From Anopheles merus (lineage: Eukaryota > Arthropoda > Insecta > Diptera > Culicidae), in assembly GCF_017562075.2 (NCBI RefSeq), contig NC_054082.1, forward strand, positions 50,276,037 through 50,340,036: a stretch of DNA of 64,000 bases, in the 5' to 3' direction. Below the pieces are notes generated by a model. The model saw only the letters and a program-made list of their open reading frames with translations. It was not told the origin of the DNA and searched no databases. The first letter of the stretch is position 1, and each line of letters begins with the position of its first letter. Both the position numbers and the translations under genes were made by a program. Below, one piece after another: positions 1 through 14,153 of this stretch.

Positions 1-3000
1 ATTTCCACCCATAAGAAGTTTTACCACTTCACAGACTATCGATGTACCCCATTTATCGAACGAGTTGTTCAACAGCAAACCTAACACAGTGTCGTAAACT
101 TCACAAACTGCCATAAAATTGCTATCCCATCGATTCTAATTCAATTCACACGACGTCCACACACATTTTCCGAGGTGCTGGTGAGGCGAGGCTATAAAAA
201 AAGAAACAACGATTTTCCAAACTATTGAATCCCGCTACCAAACAACGCTACCCCGTTAGTTGTGTGTTTCTATTGGGGAGGAACATCAACATGTCCTCTC
301 CGGCACCAGAGCCAATTGAATTACTCAGCTCTCCGCCGGGGGCCGTCAGTCAGTCGTGTACATAGTAATAAAAATTCAACAGGTTGGTAGATAAAATTAA
401 AAACAAGCGGAACGGACTAACTTCTCTCCATCGGAACATCGGAACCAAATCGTCCAACTAATGGTTGTGTTCGACTAATGCTGCGACGAAGAAGCGAAAC
501 ACATATCACTGTTAACACAACAGGAACATCATTTATACATTTAACAGTAGCAAATATTAAAAAGACAAAATAAAGCATCCTCCTGCTAAATTCACACCCC
601 GACGACAAAACACATCCAATGGACCATCCATCAATAACAGGTGCGGGTGATGAGAGCAATGTCACAGCACAAACGAAAGGATTAAGCGGGTAAATCCCAG
701 GGAAAAAAGAGATTGAAATTGGTTGTTTCCTTAGGTTCGTCGTTTTTGGTCAGTTCGTTAGTTGGAAATATGTGAGCGCGGGGCCAGAAAAAGTCATTCG
801 TTTTTAGTCCTGGAACATCGCTCGAAACACAGCAGAGTGGCATACAAAGATACAAACAGCTAGAAAGCAAATATAACTTTCCAGACTGTTGTAGTTCGGT
901 TAGCTTCTACCCTTGTGATTGTGATGTCCTCTTTTTAGTTTCTATTTTGTTTTGTTTTGTCAAATACGCTTCTGTGTTGTTGTGTTTTGTTACTTCTTTC
1001 ACTTCAGCTATCGTTTTGTCATGCTGGACAAGTTGATTCTTCCGTAACAAATCGAAATCGTTCATTCATGTTTGTTTATAAAACTTGCGTCCATCTCTTT
1101 TTACCCAATCCACGTTTATGGCTGTCCTTACACATTTTTAGGCACTTTTTGGGTAGGTTCAATGAAGTTCTCATCCCAATTAAAATACCATGCGGTTTAG
1201 AGGTTGCTGCGGTCATTACAATGTGTGATTGATATTAGAAAACCATCACGAGCTTCATAGCATGGCCGAACGAATTCGGAGAAGATGAAAGATATAATCA
1301 ACTGCCGACAGTTTGCACTTCGTATATGTCCAAAAAAAAAGGGCCATCACAACTGTACCTTGAAAGAGTACTAAACCTCAATTGCACAAATACCAACCTT
1401 CACGCAAAAAGGAACCGACACACCGTCTCTCCTGATAAACCCTCATTCAGAGGTTCAGGAGATATGGTCGAAACGCACACACCACAACAACTTTACCACG
1501 CCACTGGACAACATCATCCCAAAAGCATGTCTTTCTATTGAACATTCAGAAACTAACGTGTGCAGCATGCGTCCTTAAAAACTGGCGACCAAACGAACAC
1601 GAGCAGTTTCGAGTACGACCCCCCAGAGTACGATAGAGAGTGATGCTGCAGTGCTCTGCCCACCGTGTGACAACAAGAACGCGCTCCCCGTTCGTTGTGC
1701 AAATGTTGTGCGTTGGTCAGACACATGCTGGTCTGGAATGCTGGAGCTACTACTGCAAACCAAACGACGAATCGAAGATCTGGTACAGCATGCATGCGAA
1801 CGTGAAAGATGATTGATTCTAGTGTTTGAATCGTATATGTGAACGAACGATACGAAAACTCACCGGCATTGTGTTTGGTAGTGTACCACCACCACCCACC
1901 CACTATCGAGAGTGGATGATGATGGAATTGGGGGGTAGCGTTGGATTTCATAACAAACCCAGACAACATCGTACCGTCGATTTGAATGGAGTTAAAGCCA
2001 TGGAGAGTGTATACCAGAAAATGAAATTCAATTCTCCTCCACTACATCACTTTGAGAGCTCGTTTCAAACATTTTAAAGATAGGTACACGAGTGGGTGAA
2101 CAACATGCATAAAACAAGCATTAGACGTCTGCTGCCCCATGCTTCTACCGATCGCATCGGAACTTGACAACTGCACTCACGCATCACCGTGCTTTCATAA
2201 ACCCATGGCATGTCAGCAGCAAAACGAACCTAACAAAACAAAAAGTTACATCTTTTCGTAGAAACATTTGCCACCAACCACGATGATTCGGGTGATACAA
2301 CCCTCTTCTCTTCTCGCCGGCGATGGAATGTTTGCGAACAAAAACAAAATCCACTTTACCAGGAAGTGATTCTGCACCGGCTGCTGGCCATTGTATGCTC
2401 CACCGACAACGTCAATCACACTCCAGTTGGCCAGTGAACATTTTGTGTCGATTGCTGCCAAGACGTATCCGCGCAAAAGGGCCATTTCCATAAGGTAAGC
2501 TAATTAACTTTCATGATTTTTTTTTCTATAATAATTACAAAACATCACCAACAACATGGAAAGGTTTTAGAAAATAAATCTTTAAAATGCAAATTTGCAA
2601 TATTTTGCCGAGAAGAAGTGAAAAACTTTCGACTGACCTCGACTGGACCATAATATAGCGGGTGAGGTGCACTAAACATGTTGGTGCATTATTAAGCCTC
2701 TTCCTTTGCGCAGCTGCAGTCTTTTGCGTCCTCTCAGTGCACAATGGCGTATAACGCTTCGCTCGAGCGCAGCGCTGCCATAAAAATTAAAACTTTCATA
2801 CATGGAAATGAAATGTGTTCGGCTCTGAGGCACCATCCAACCCTGCAGCCGAACAGGAGACGCTGCCATGTGTCCGTGCACATTGAGACAAAATAGCAAA
2901 TGGTCAATAAGTTAATATTAAAAAAAAACAAATCTTGAACTAATGTAATGAAGTTGTGTTTAAAAGAAATTAGAGATGTTGTCTTCCCTCTTTTCCGATA

Positions 3001-5366
3001 AAAAATAACGCAATTTTTATCCACGATCATGCCCACTGTACGAATTCTACACCTCGCCGCGTTTTCTGCCGACATTATCTTTCAATACAAAATTTATGTC
3101 CACCATTCGTTCGCTCACGGTGCCATTGATGGACGGGATCAGTGAGGAGATCACACCCAGCGAGGCACATGGCAAACCCATAACGCTGAGTAACCGATCT
3201 CCGGCCGACAGCAAGAGGCACACCACCAACAGCAACTGTGACGAATGCTGTGCGCATCACCAACCTGCCTCTCTGCGCTGTGCCATAAATCAGCCACAGG
3301 CTGGATCGTCCATCGATTTCGAAAAAAACGGCTCTTCTATTGTGTGCGATTACCGAATAGCACCGCGATCAACCGTGCAACGGAGAAGGTTGGTGTTGGT
3401 CTTCTGCAATTAATCGTGCTAATATGCTCTCAGTTAGCGGCAACAAAAACAGCTCCCCAAGCGAAGAACTAATCCACAAACAGGTTTAACCAAAAGCTAT
3501 AAAATTTTGCGCGAACTCGTCATTTTAACACTCATCACACACACACACACCCCGCTCGGTCGGAGTGGACAACAATAAACAGCATCTGGGCATGCAATAA
3601 TGACTCCCATTCCCTTACAGAGGGCAAAACGTTTGTAACGCTTGCTTGGGTTAACGTGTAAGAAAAGGTTTTACCACACCTGACCGTTGTTCAGTGCCGC
3701 ACACATCCATCACACGATCGAACAACGAGAGACGTATTGCATGCGCCCCGTACCTGCACCAGAGTGACCGTAACCAACCACCGATGGATGCATACCAATG
3801 AAAAAAAAAAAAAGCTTCACGATAAAGCGGACAGACGAAAGGATTTGAATTACTTTTAGGTTCCAAACTTTGCCGAGGTCCGGGGTGTTTTGTCGAGCAA
3901 ACGCAGTACAAGATGGAACCATTAGTTCAAGTGCATTTTTGCTTTATAAAGCTCGCTTTGTATTGTTTGCATTAGTGTATCATCCTCGCGTAGAATACGG
4001 CTCGAACGAAGAGTTCGCAAACGTTGAACGTTCGTAAAGAACAGAGTTGGGAGTTACATAGTTTTATTGAAATAGACAGTATTATGAAGCACCTATCCTC
4101 GAAATTTTGACCACCTTTGAAAGTGAGGAATCCTTTTTATTGTAATTCCACACAACGTGGACTACTAAAGGCAATAAAACACGAAATACGAGTGATCTGC
4201 TCAAGCTTGCTTAACATCGCCATTCAACAGATGCTAATTCCTTATATTAAAAGTTAGGATTAATTGACCAAATTGTTCGTTATCTAGTTCGAAGTGAAGT
4301 CTTTCGCAGTGCCCCCATCTTAATCCCTTGATGTAACATCGTGAAACAAACAGGCATTCGGACGGACACACCGCGAAGCGTTGATGAACGGCCCATTGAT
4401 GGTGCATAATTACCCTCTCCCCCACCCAATCCATCTCCCATTGGGTTGCGCGCTATGGGACTTTCTCTCTATTGGCTAGCGCAACGCACTCTTCACCCCT
4501 GTCAGGCTTTTAAGCCTTTCGGCACGCAAAAACCGTAACCGCAATTCCAGGGGCGCGCACACACACAAAAAGAAGCAGCCAACCCTTTAAACATTACGCA
4601 CCACACACGCGTCATCCACAAATTGCCTTCTTGCGACCCTTTCGAAACATCCTTTTTCCCTAGATGTTGTTTGATTTTGGGGAAAAGAGAACAGAAATAG
4701 ACGCACACAAAAAAGGACGCTAGAACACAAACCCCTGGGATAAAACTGGAACCGACCGGGTACGTCCTGGCGAATCGGTACCCAAAAATGGGGGATTGGG
4801 ATAAGGGCACGGCAGCCAAAAAACAACGGCATGTTGCTGCTGCTGCTGCATGGGTCTGCTGCTGCTGTAGCTTTTATTAAATTCAACCCCATATACACAT
4901 GTGTGTGTGTGAGAGTCTGCTTTCCCTTTTCTATCTCACATTAGTGCGCGGGACGGCGCACGGTACCGGAAAAAGCAAACGGAAAATGTTGTGTGCACAT
5001 TTTCCTCGAACGCATCCATCACCGGGACACATACGCACACACGACATGCTAACAAAAAAAAGAGGCAGTACGAATCGTGCACACACACACGCATGGCACC
5101 CCACCATGTCGCTGTTGTTATCGACTGCTGATAGACAGCAACAAAAAGCCGTACCCGAAAACCCCTGCTTGCTTGCTTGTTCGCTGAAGCTGGGGGACGA
5201 ACACTGCACTGTAGAACGAAAACGGTAAGAAGATGGCTCTTGCTCAATCTCACAAAGCAGGCTGGAAGTTCTCTTCGGGAGGTTTTGAAAAACGCACACC
5301 TCACATCGAAACCGAACTGCGTGTGATGGGGACGCACCGTCTGCTTTCTAGCGCAAAAAAGAACGC

Positions 5367-5370
<4 letters not shown>
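1..5370. other. Non-coding block, mostly unique sequence
   Basis: No open frame here shows coding character; those present are under 180 codons, overlap on both strands and have no recognisable domain. The sequence is mixed in composition with short CA runs near 3538-3550 and 4558-4566. From about 4500 it becomes richer in CAC, CACGCA and CTG motifs, including a CTG/CTGCTG run near 4832-4870. I see no transposon termini. It could be intergenic or intronic. Confidence 0.6.
291..365 (+). CDS. Candidate 24-codon open frame with good start context
   Basis: An ATG at 291 is preceded by AACATCAAC, close to the insect translation-start consensus, and a TATA-like CTATAAAA lies at 192-199 about 95 bases upstream. 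The frame runs 24 codons to a TAG at 363-365 and is rich in Ser and Pro. I recognise no domain. It could be an upstream ORF, the start of a first coding exon, or chance. No clear splice donor was found, so the call is weak. Confidence 0.12.
   Translation: MSSPAPEPIELLSSPPGAVSQSCT

Positions 5371-5430
<60 letters not shown>
5371..5430. repeat. (AG)30 microsatellite
   Basis: Thirty perfect AG units. The long all-frame openings around it (Arg-Glu on one strand, Leu-Ser on the other) are produced by the repeat and are not genes. GA tracts can bind GAGA-factor-type proteins in insects; that role here is inference. Confidence 0.97.
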
Positions 5431-5434
<4 letters not shown>

Positions 5435-8400
5435 AAAAACGCTGCAATAAAAACAGCATCCCACACATATGTATGCGCTCAGAGGGACAGAAAAAGGTAA
5501 ATGAAAATGGGGAGGAAAATGCATTTTGTTCATCTTTTTTTTTCTTTTTTCCTGTCGTTCTTTCTACTGCTGTTTACTGTGGACTTTTTTTTACTACTGC
5601 AGTTAGAATTTGGCCGTATGGGGTGGTCCCCTACTAACAGATCAAAATGAGGGGAAAGAAGCAAACGGAAAACAACGGTCGAAAAAAAAACCCGAATTTG
5701 GGATGCCTTGAGCCATAGATTTTTTTACCCTGTACCACCTATTGGTCCGTTCCCTGTTCGCTAAACCCTTTCCCTCGCTCGGTAGCATTGCGCTGCCGCT
5801 GGCTTTCTTCTCACCTTGCAACCCCATCGTCTGTACGCGTGCCCGACCTACGTATGTGCACAACAAGCCAGCTGTGCTGATGCGTTACTTCCGGTTAGTT
5901 CCGTTCAGATCTGATTGCCGCGCGCATCCCACCCAACCCTCCTCCTCCGAATCTGCTTTTTTACCACTTTCTTCTTCACCTTCCTTCCTCTACACGCGGC
6001 GCACCTCTGCTTCAGTAAAACAGGAGTTTTTTTTGCCAATTTTTCACACACAAAATCGCACACAAACGTGCACGCACACGCGATAAACGTCGCTTGTTGT
6101 AGGGTTGTAGCAGCAGCTGGAGGAAATTTTTAAACTAGACAAAGCAGAAAAAGCCTTTCATCCAAAAAAAAACACACACTCAAAACACCTCCCACTGGGA
6201 GGAAAAATGGGAAAGCGTTCAAGAGAGCACTTATCTGCGCTGCCACACACACGCTCACACCCGATACGTCAGGCATTCACTTTGCCACTTGTTCCGGGTG
6301 TTACGTGTGTGTGTGCGATTGAGAAAAATTTGATAAATTGCTTCGAAAATCATCCATAAGTGAGCACACCACGACCACCTTTTTTCCTTCACTTTTCCCT
6401 AATTTTTAGTTCAAACAGAACCAAAGCCCATCCTAGGACGGTGGTTGCTGGGACGGTGGATGGATTTATGCTCAGCTAGACCGAGAGGTTTGGTGCTAGA
6501 GTTCGTTTGCTCTCGATTGATGGATAAAGGCAGGAATTTTCAATTTATCACACACATGATAGTAGCGAAGCGGGACGATAAAATGGCTAAACGGCCCCGA
6601 GGATTGAAACGAGAGGAATGGTATGCCTTCTATCGGGAAACGTTTTATGTTCACATTCTTCACGGTTCGATTCCGGCACTGGGCGGCCGAGGGTTGCATA
6701 TTGCAAGTGGCATGCGAAAGCATGACGAGGATGATGGTGATGATGATTGTCTTTAAATGTTTATGTATTTATAATTTATTGCCCCTCTCCCGAGTATTTC
6801 CCATTTGGGAATGGGTGAGTGCTAATCGTTGATGTGTGTTGTTTATTTTATTGATGGAGCAAATAAATGCTGTGAAAGGCGGTGAGTGGGTGTGGGTGTG
6901 TGCGTTTTTGCAGCTCTAAGGTCTGGTGATGCATGTTTTTAGCATGAATACAATTTTATGAGTAATCTTTGTGCAAAATGTGCAATTCACTGAGGCGAAA
7001 AATATATCCAAAGTGTAATTGACACATGTTATTGTTCACTGTGCTGCAGCAGTAGCGGTTGAATAGTGTATTACGTTAAAAAATAAATGGTTTTCTATGA
7101 AGTAAGCATTCTGCATTGATACAGAGCGTTTAGTTCAGTAAATCCAAAATTCGAAGGGACGAAACAATGACCTTACACAAGAGATCATTCATGACGGAAT
7201 TGCTTGCTCTTAAAATAAACCATTTCCTTCAAAAGCTTCCAACAAATATTACATTATTCTTAAAACTCTGGAATCCGACGCCTTTTTGGATTAGAGAAAA
7301 TGTGTGAAGCCAACAACAGCACGAACAAGACATAAACGTCCCTTCGATAGCTCGAATACTCTCGAATTATTGAGCAATCAGGAGACCCTTTCTTTGCTGT
7401 TGCTTCCCGTTCCTCGCCATCCAAATCGGGTCCCCGTCCAAGTGACACCGTCCCCAGACAACAATATTTGAAGCCGCGCTTCAAACTCTTGAACCAATAA
7501 ACCCGCGCACCCGTATACCAGAGCAGGCGTAAACAAATGACCCGTCAAGATTTACGGGCAGTATTTTATTTCTTTCGTTCCTGCTGTTTCTTTACCCGAA
7601 GCTGTTTTTGTTGCCCATGTTTCGAAACAGGCAAGTTCTATGTTCGCATCCACTTGTTTCACTCCCTTTGTTCCCGAACAGAGTTGTCCTCCAACTCCCA
7701 AGCTCCAACGGCATGAGCAACACGAAAGCAATAAGATGGTGTTGTGTCATGGGTGGAAGGTGATTAACTCACGCTTAGATTCGAAAGTTAATATGCTAAT
7801 TATTCTTGGTACCGAGGCTTGTTCCCCGCGGATCGTTCTATCCCTTTCGTGCGGGTGAGCATTGGCTCTTCGATTTCAATGCCAGCCAATGTGTGCACGT
7901 GTTCAGTGGCTTGTGAAATGAAACATCCGCGTAATACGATGTGACACGATGCCACGGTGGAATGGGATGCGAAAAAAAAAACAACTTTGTTATTATGCGA
8001 AAGGCACAACGGGATGTAATCTTAGAGACATATCAATGCAAGAATCTATTCCTTTTTTTAGACAACACCTAATTGAGAAATAATATTATACATTAGAGCA
8101 ATCCTATGATTCAGTAAAGTCCTATAACAAAGGGAAAGACGGTACAAAGTACACATGTTGGTTGTAGTGCCAAAAAAGACAACTGACGACTCTAAGGTTT
8201 CTATCTCTTTGCTAGTATTTGTATTTGTTTATTATTCATAGCATGATACAAGGATCGTGTGGATACTTTTCATCCATTTTATCCGTCAACGTTTTCATTC
8301 TCCATCAAGTAGCAGAAAAAGCATACATTGGTGATCAATAGGAAAGTTTAGAATGGCGAAATCCAAGACACAATGGCTAAACAGGGCGTCAAGCTCTTTC

Positions 8401-10660
8401 GTCCACAAATCTCTTATAGATTGTGTGTACGGGTACACAAAAAAACAACTGCAAACTATGTGCTAGAAATGTAGTTAAACAAGAGAGTTGTTCTCCCCGC
8501 CGGAACCACACTGTTAATCACATAAGATACTAAAAACGGTCGGAGAGAGAAACAAAAAGGCGCCCGACCACTTTTCGAAGGTTCCATGGCTGGTACATGA
8601 ATTTGCTATAACCGTCTTTGCGCGAAAATTAAGAAGCATCCTCTGGCAAATGCTCGTCTCCTGTTCCTTCGATATTCTCTTACTCTCTATTTCTGCATCT
8701 CTCTTTCTCTCCCACTCCCGAAAATTGCTCACAATAGAAGCTTCCTGTGCGACGCATCCAAGTCTCCAGACGACGAGCCAACTTTCGGGGTTTCGGGGCA
8801 AAAAAAACGGCGCCTAAGTCAGTGGCAAAGCTTCCCTCCTTAGCATGCCCAAGGTCCACCCCATCATGCATACCACATACCATGTGTATAGAGAGCTGCG
8901 CACAAGTGCAAGGGAACCGAGTAAAATATTACAGCGTGTCTGTGAGATAGTCACGCTGCTCTATACTCTGTGAAGAGTATAATGAAATTTAGATCCTTCC
9001 AATTTTGGCACTATCTCTCCACATGGAGTGGGTTTTTTTTCCATTTCTGAACCCTCAAATCATGCAAAAGGAGGAAAAAACCCGAACTCCATTTCATTTC
9101 CTTTTCAGTAACTAACTTCCCTTTTTGCTTTTCTATTTCCTTTGCCGCGCTCGAACACGAACAGTGGAGGTGAAATATTTTTTCGCCACACTGTGTCTAC
9201 ACCAACAACACCTTTCGGAGGCGGGCGGGGGCTGCAGGAGGAGACTTTTTTCATTCTATTGAACAAAGTTTTATTTTCTCATAAATCTTAGAGTATACTC
9301 CGACCACTGAAAAAGTGCGAAGGGAAAGTGCTTTTATTCTACCAACTTTGCTGGCGCGGCTAGCGAGATATACAGCGCCGGGTACTCGCTACATAAAAGC
9401 TGGAACCCGGTACATGTACATGGGTTCGGCGCAGTTTAGTGTACCACAGTCGCGTAACCATAGTGAAAGAAGAAAGTATGTATATAAAGTGCGTAAGGGT
9501 GGGAGATAGAGATGCGGCAAACTAGACACTGGCACTCTTTTTCGCTCTTTCTCTCTCTCTCTCGTTCTCGCTATGTATTTTCCACAGCCACAAAACATCC
9601 TTCCATTTGGCTGAATCGAAGCCAACCGAACAAACACACACACATGCTTGCTTTTCCCACGACAAAAAAGGGGAGCAGCCACCCTTACCATACGAAGAAA
9701 GAAGACATTCCCGAGAGGGAGCAAGGCTACGGGAGAGCGCGCATGTGCCACACAGGCACAGGATGATAAGAACTAAGCGAACTCGCTGGTTCGCTGGAGA
9801 AGGCTGCCAAACACTATCGTAAATGAGTATTTGCCGGGATGGGAAATGGAAAAATAGCTTTCCTTTTCTCGCGTCCAGCAGCTAGCAGCTTTCTCTTACG
9901 GCGCCAAGCCTTTTTTTTTCGAGCTAACCAGCATTAGCGGTAGGTAGTACAGTGGTAATATATTGTCCCGGTCTCAAGGATAGAGATGCGGTTTATTATT
10001 TTTTTTCAACCAAGCATAATCCGTATTTGTGCTGAGAAAAGGTTTTTGTTCTAAATGCTTCCAGAAATTAATGAAAATGGATTGCTCATGCCCATACATT
10101 CTATGAGTATAATAACATTTGCAATTATGTAGCTTCATTCATTAAGATGTATGAAATGAACAAAAAAAGTATGTATAAAGTGTTGAATAAATCGCCGGCA
10201 CTATGCTTAAATCTGTGATCTTCTTCGGAATACAGGTTTGGAAAATTCTCTGCAAATTGATTTAATAACCAAAACCCGAATCTAAACGTTCCACTTCAAA
10301 CACTTTTGGGTTTACATCCGATTCTCGTGTCTAAAGGACCCCGGGGTGTTGCTTAAGCATAACTGCTCATATCGAAAGGACACCAAAGACGATCGTGAAC
10401 GGATGGCATTGATGATTTGAGTGTCAAGTAATCCCGGCAAGGAAACACAATTCTACGACCGCTGCACAGCTAAAGTGGCTTATTCGCATTTAATCATCAC
10501 ACTAATCTTTACACAAAGAGTAATTTTACAATAATTAAATTACCTCCTTCTGGTGTAATTGATACTGAAATGGTAAAAGATAAAATGTCCTCACAAAAGT
10601 GCCATAAAGTATCGTATAACATCAACATTTCTACGAACGCAAACCTTTCCAACTGTTTGG
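5431..10660. other. Non-coding block
   Basis: The first 1.3 kb continues the CA-rich, GC-richer DNA (CA runs near 6047-6085 and 6170-6250). From about 6800 it is ordinary mixed-composition DNA with A- and T-runs. A short pyrimidine run (CT) is near 9548-9562. No repeat copy, RNA gene or credible coding frame was recognised. Confidence 0.55.
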
Positions 10661-13600
10661 CTTGACAGAGAGGACCGAAAATATTTCAGCCAAGCAACAT
10701 CCCAAGGGTTTGCGAAAAGGTTCGATGTCCTTTTACGGATGGGGGACCCATCACCCATCGGCTGCGTGGTTTTGTTTTGCTCTCCTGCCGCGTTCCCGTC
10801 CCAGTGTTACTCTACTTTCCTTTCCCTTTCTCATTGTTAGATATCTCTTTCTCTCTCACTCGCACTCCAGCTATCCATACATCTCTTTCTACCTGTCATA
10901 TTACCTGAGCGTATGATACTTTGTCTCTCTCTTTCTTTCATGCTGTCTGTTTTGTTGCTATCCTTGGACTGTAAGGAAATTGTTCACTCCAAGGGAAACG
11001 CAACTTCCACGCTCCAGCAAGCTCTCGCTTATACTCCATAAAACCTTTTTCTTCTGGAATACACAGGCACACACGCCAAATATCATGCTCTCGATATTTG
11101 TTTCATTCATACGGCCCCATACTACCGAATGTGTTGCTGCGCACATGTCGCTCCATTGCCATTGTTTGCCACTCAACATCGACACCAGTGGAGGCTTCCT
11201 CGAGAGACAAATGCAGCTAAAGCGTCTTCCCTTACAAAAAGACAACAAGATCACCCGACTTTCCCCGGTCAAGTGTGCATCCTCAGCGGTGCGTATGTGT
11301 GTGTGTTTGTTGATGTGCATCGTTTGCGCAGCCTGGTAGCTGTTCCGAAGCTTTTGTTATTTACCGGTAGATCTATTGCTGCTTGTTCCTATCATGTAAT
11401 GGCAAAAAAACAAAACTTATTTGAAAAAAAGATTTCAACGTTCTCATAAAAATAACAATGGATAAAACATATATTTCCGAAAATACATCAGGTAATGGGA
11501 AAAGTGATTACACTTCATATATTTAGTCGCGAGAATTCAATCGTTAGAAATCATCAACAGTGAAAAAATATCACCCATGCCGAATGTACGTGAAACTACA
11601 AAACAAAGATGTTGGTTGTTTAACTCATCTTGAATAACAGTAGCGTCCGTCATGTCTTTCCGTTTTCAAAAACTCTCGCAGCAGAACGCAGAGTAAAAAA
11701 ATGACCAGTGCATTTTAAAGAGCGCCTACATGTAACGATAAACAAACCCCGCGATGCATCGAAGCATACGCACGCGGATGCCGCAAGATAAAGGCGCAAC
11801 CATGCAATGCGTGTTAAGCCCAAACTGAAGAAAATTTGACAGATGTAAAACCGGCACATCCCACCAGAAGTGTCGATGAAGACGTGCGCCTGCCGAAGGA
11901 GGGCGTACACGCATTCTCGCGGAAGCCTTCGTCGAGCCCCTTCCCCCCTCCCACCCCGTGTAGTCAGCACACACCTCACCAATCCGTGTGAGGGCACGAG
12001 GTCAAACCACACGCGATAAAGCGACAAAACGGGAGCAGTAGCAGCGGCGGCGACGGCGGCAGTTGTATTGCCCCGAAACCGGTTTTCTGGCTTTGTTGAA
12101 CGGGCTCAATTCCTGGAGCATGGTTCGCTCTCTGACCCCGCCAACTGCAACTGCCGCCCCGACGCAGCACATCTGTGTGTGTGTGTCTATGTCAGTGTGT
12201 TGAAGCAGAAAGGCAAACATTTCCGATGCGCCGTTGCTCTCTCGCCTGCTGCTGCTGCTCATCGCACGTAAAGGTGCTGTACACGCACACCAACTCTCCC
12301 CACAAAACCTGTTCACATTTTGCAGCCTCCACGCTGGGCTAGGCCCATCACCACCTCGAGGGTTTGAGCATTAAAAAAGGGGGCACCCCTACCAAGGAGA
12401 AACAAACGACCAACCGTGCAGAGTGAGCAGAGAGTGCACGAGCAAGGAAACAGGTCGCGGCTGAAGCACCACGGCCGAGACGCACCGAACAACCTCGTGG
12501 TGTAGAATTAAAACGGCCGCCGCTTCCAGGGATACGGTGGTGTTTTGATTTTTTTTTTCTCTCCTACACCCATCCCGCGGACGGGCAAAAATGGACGCGG
12601 AATCTTGTATCGCGCAAAACTCGCACAAAAGATTTTGCAATGCAAGAGAGAGAGAGAGAGAGCGAGACAGCAGCGATGACACACGAACAACGAAGCGAGC
12701 GAGCAAGCACGACGAACTGCACACCAGTGGAACAGCACGCGGAGCAATGGGGAAGCAGGCAGGCAATAAAAATGGTCTTTACCTCCTCGACGACATCGTC
12801 GCCTACTATACGTTGGAGCACAGCACCGTGCGCCGGACACAACAAAAATAACCTCCGTTTTGTGCAACCACAAAGAGAGAAAGAGCAAGAGAATGCGCCT
12901 GCTGCGGTGCGAGAGAGCGAGAAGAAAGCGCACAAATATGCACATGTTGCCGGCCAAACAGGATGAGAAGGGAATAAACGATGGAAGCCCTTTCCACGGG
13001 ACACAAAACTGGTTGGACGGGTTGTCGGGTCTGTCGTGTTGTTTGGCGGTCTCCCTTCCCATCATTCCACACCTTCTAACGGCACCCACTGCCTCCCGCT
13101 CCAACAAAATGATACCCGAGCAGGGATCAGGTTTCGCCGCACTACGAACAAAAACCGCGTCGACCCATCACACGCCTTTGGGAGAGGGGAAATGTACGTG
13201 AAAGTATTGGTAGTAGAACAACATTAAACCATAAACACACACACGCATACCACACAAACAAGAGAGGCAACACATTTTCGTGCTGTATCCTCACACTCGA
13301 GGGAAGAGGGGATTGTTTGTGGGGTGATATGAGGGGGAGAGAGACTTCGCTCGGTATTTATTGCACTCCATCAAAAGGGACATACAAACTGCTCGGGCCT
13401 GCAGCTGAACATGTGTGATTTGCCTTACGTCCGCTGTGTCCTACTCACAGCCGATGTGGGGAAAGATCCCGCGGACAATCGAGGGCGAGCTGTAGCAGAC
13501 CTGGGGACCTGAGGAGGTTGATCAACACGACCACCGCCCGAGCCCGAGCAAACACTTCGATGGAAAAGGGCACACACATTTTTATTACACTAAATAGCAT

Positions 13601-14133
13601 ATCCTTCTACGCGAAACCACCCAGCGCGCAGGGCACTGTCAAGCCGGTCAACGCTAGCGAGAACGAGACAAACTCAAAGAACCATCGAGCGAGACCGAAC
13701 CACACTACACTAAACCGCACACAAGCGAGATGCAAACCGTGCTCGAGCCAACCGTGTGGCCGTGTGGTGGCGGCGATGCCTTCGCCTTCGTCCGAAATAA
13801 GGGATGGAAGGGCACAAATGACACCGAAAGGTGAGCGCAGAATATTTGAATGCGTTAAAATAAATGGTACACACAAAAACATAATCGAAACACAATGCGA
13901 AAGCGAAAGAAACGAAACTGAGGCAATGTTAACGAAATGATGCAAATGATAAAATTATTCAAAATAATAAATACCTTTTAGTATAAAAGCTGGACCCACG
14001 AGGGCGATCCATTTTGAACGAACTAAACATAATAAACTTAATTCAACGCTCGTGATAAGGACACAAAAGGCACGTCTCATCAAGCGCGTGTGTAGCACTC
14101 CGGGGAGACACAACTGATGACAACTGATAAAAG

Positions 14134-14153
14134 CACACACACACACACACACG
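14134..14153. repeat. (AC)10 microsatellite
   Basis: A perfect short AC run; another shorter CA run lies at 14936-14948. Confidence 0.9.

Noticed and set aside
346..387. TCAGTC initiator-like motifs followed by a GGTTGG downstream element
   Set aside because: The spacing from either possible initiator A (about +31 or +35) does not fit the strict +28 requirement of a DPE.
12508..13107. 199-codon minus-strand frame rich in Cys, Arg and Ser
   Set aside because: Lies in GC-rich repeat-prone DNA where several antisense frames are equally open; includes a Leu-Ser run from a GA tract.
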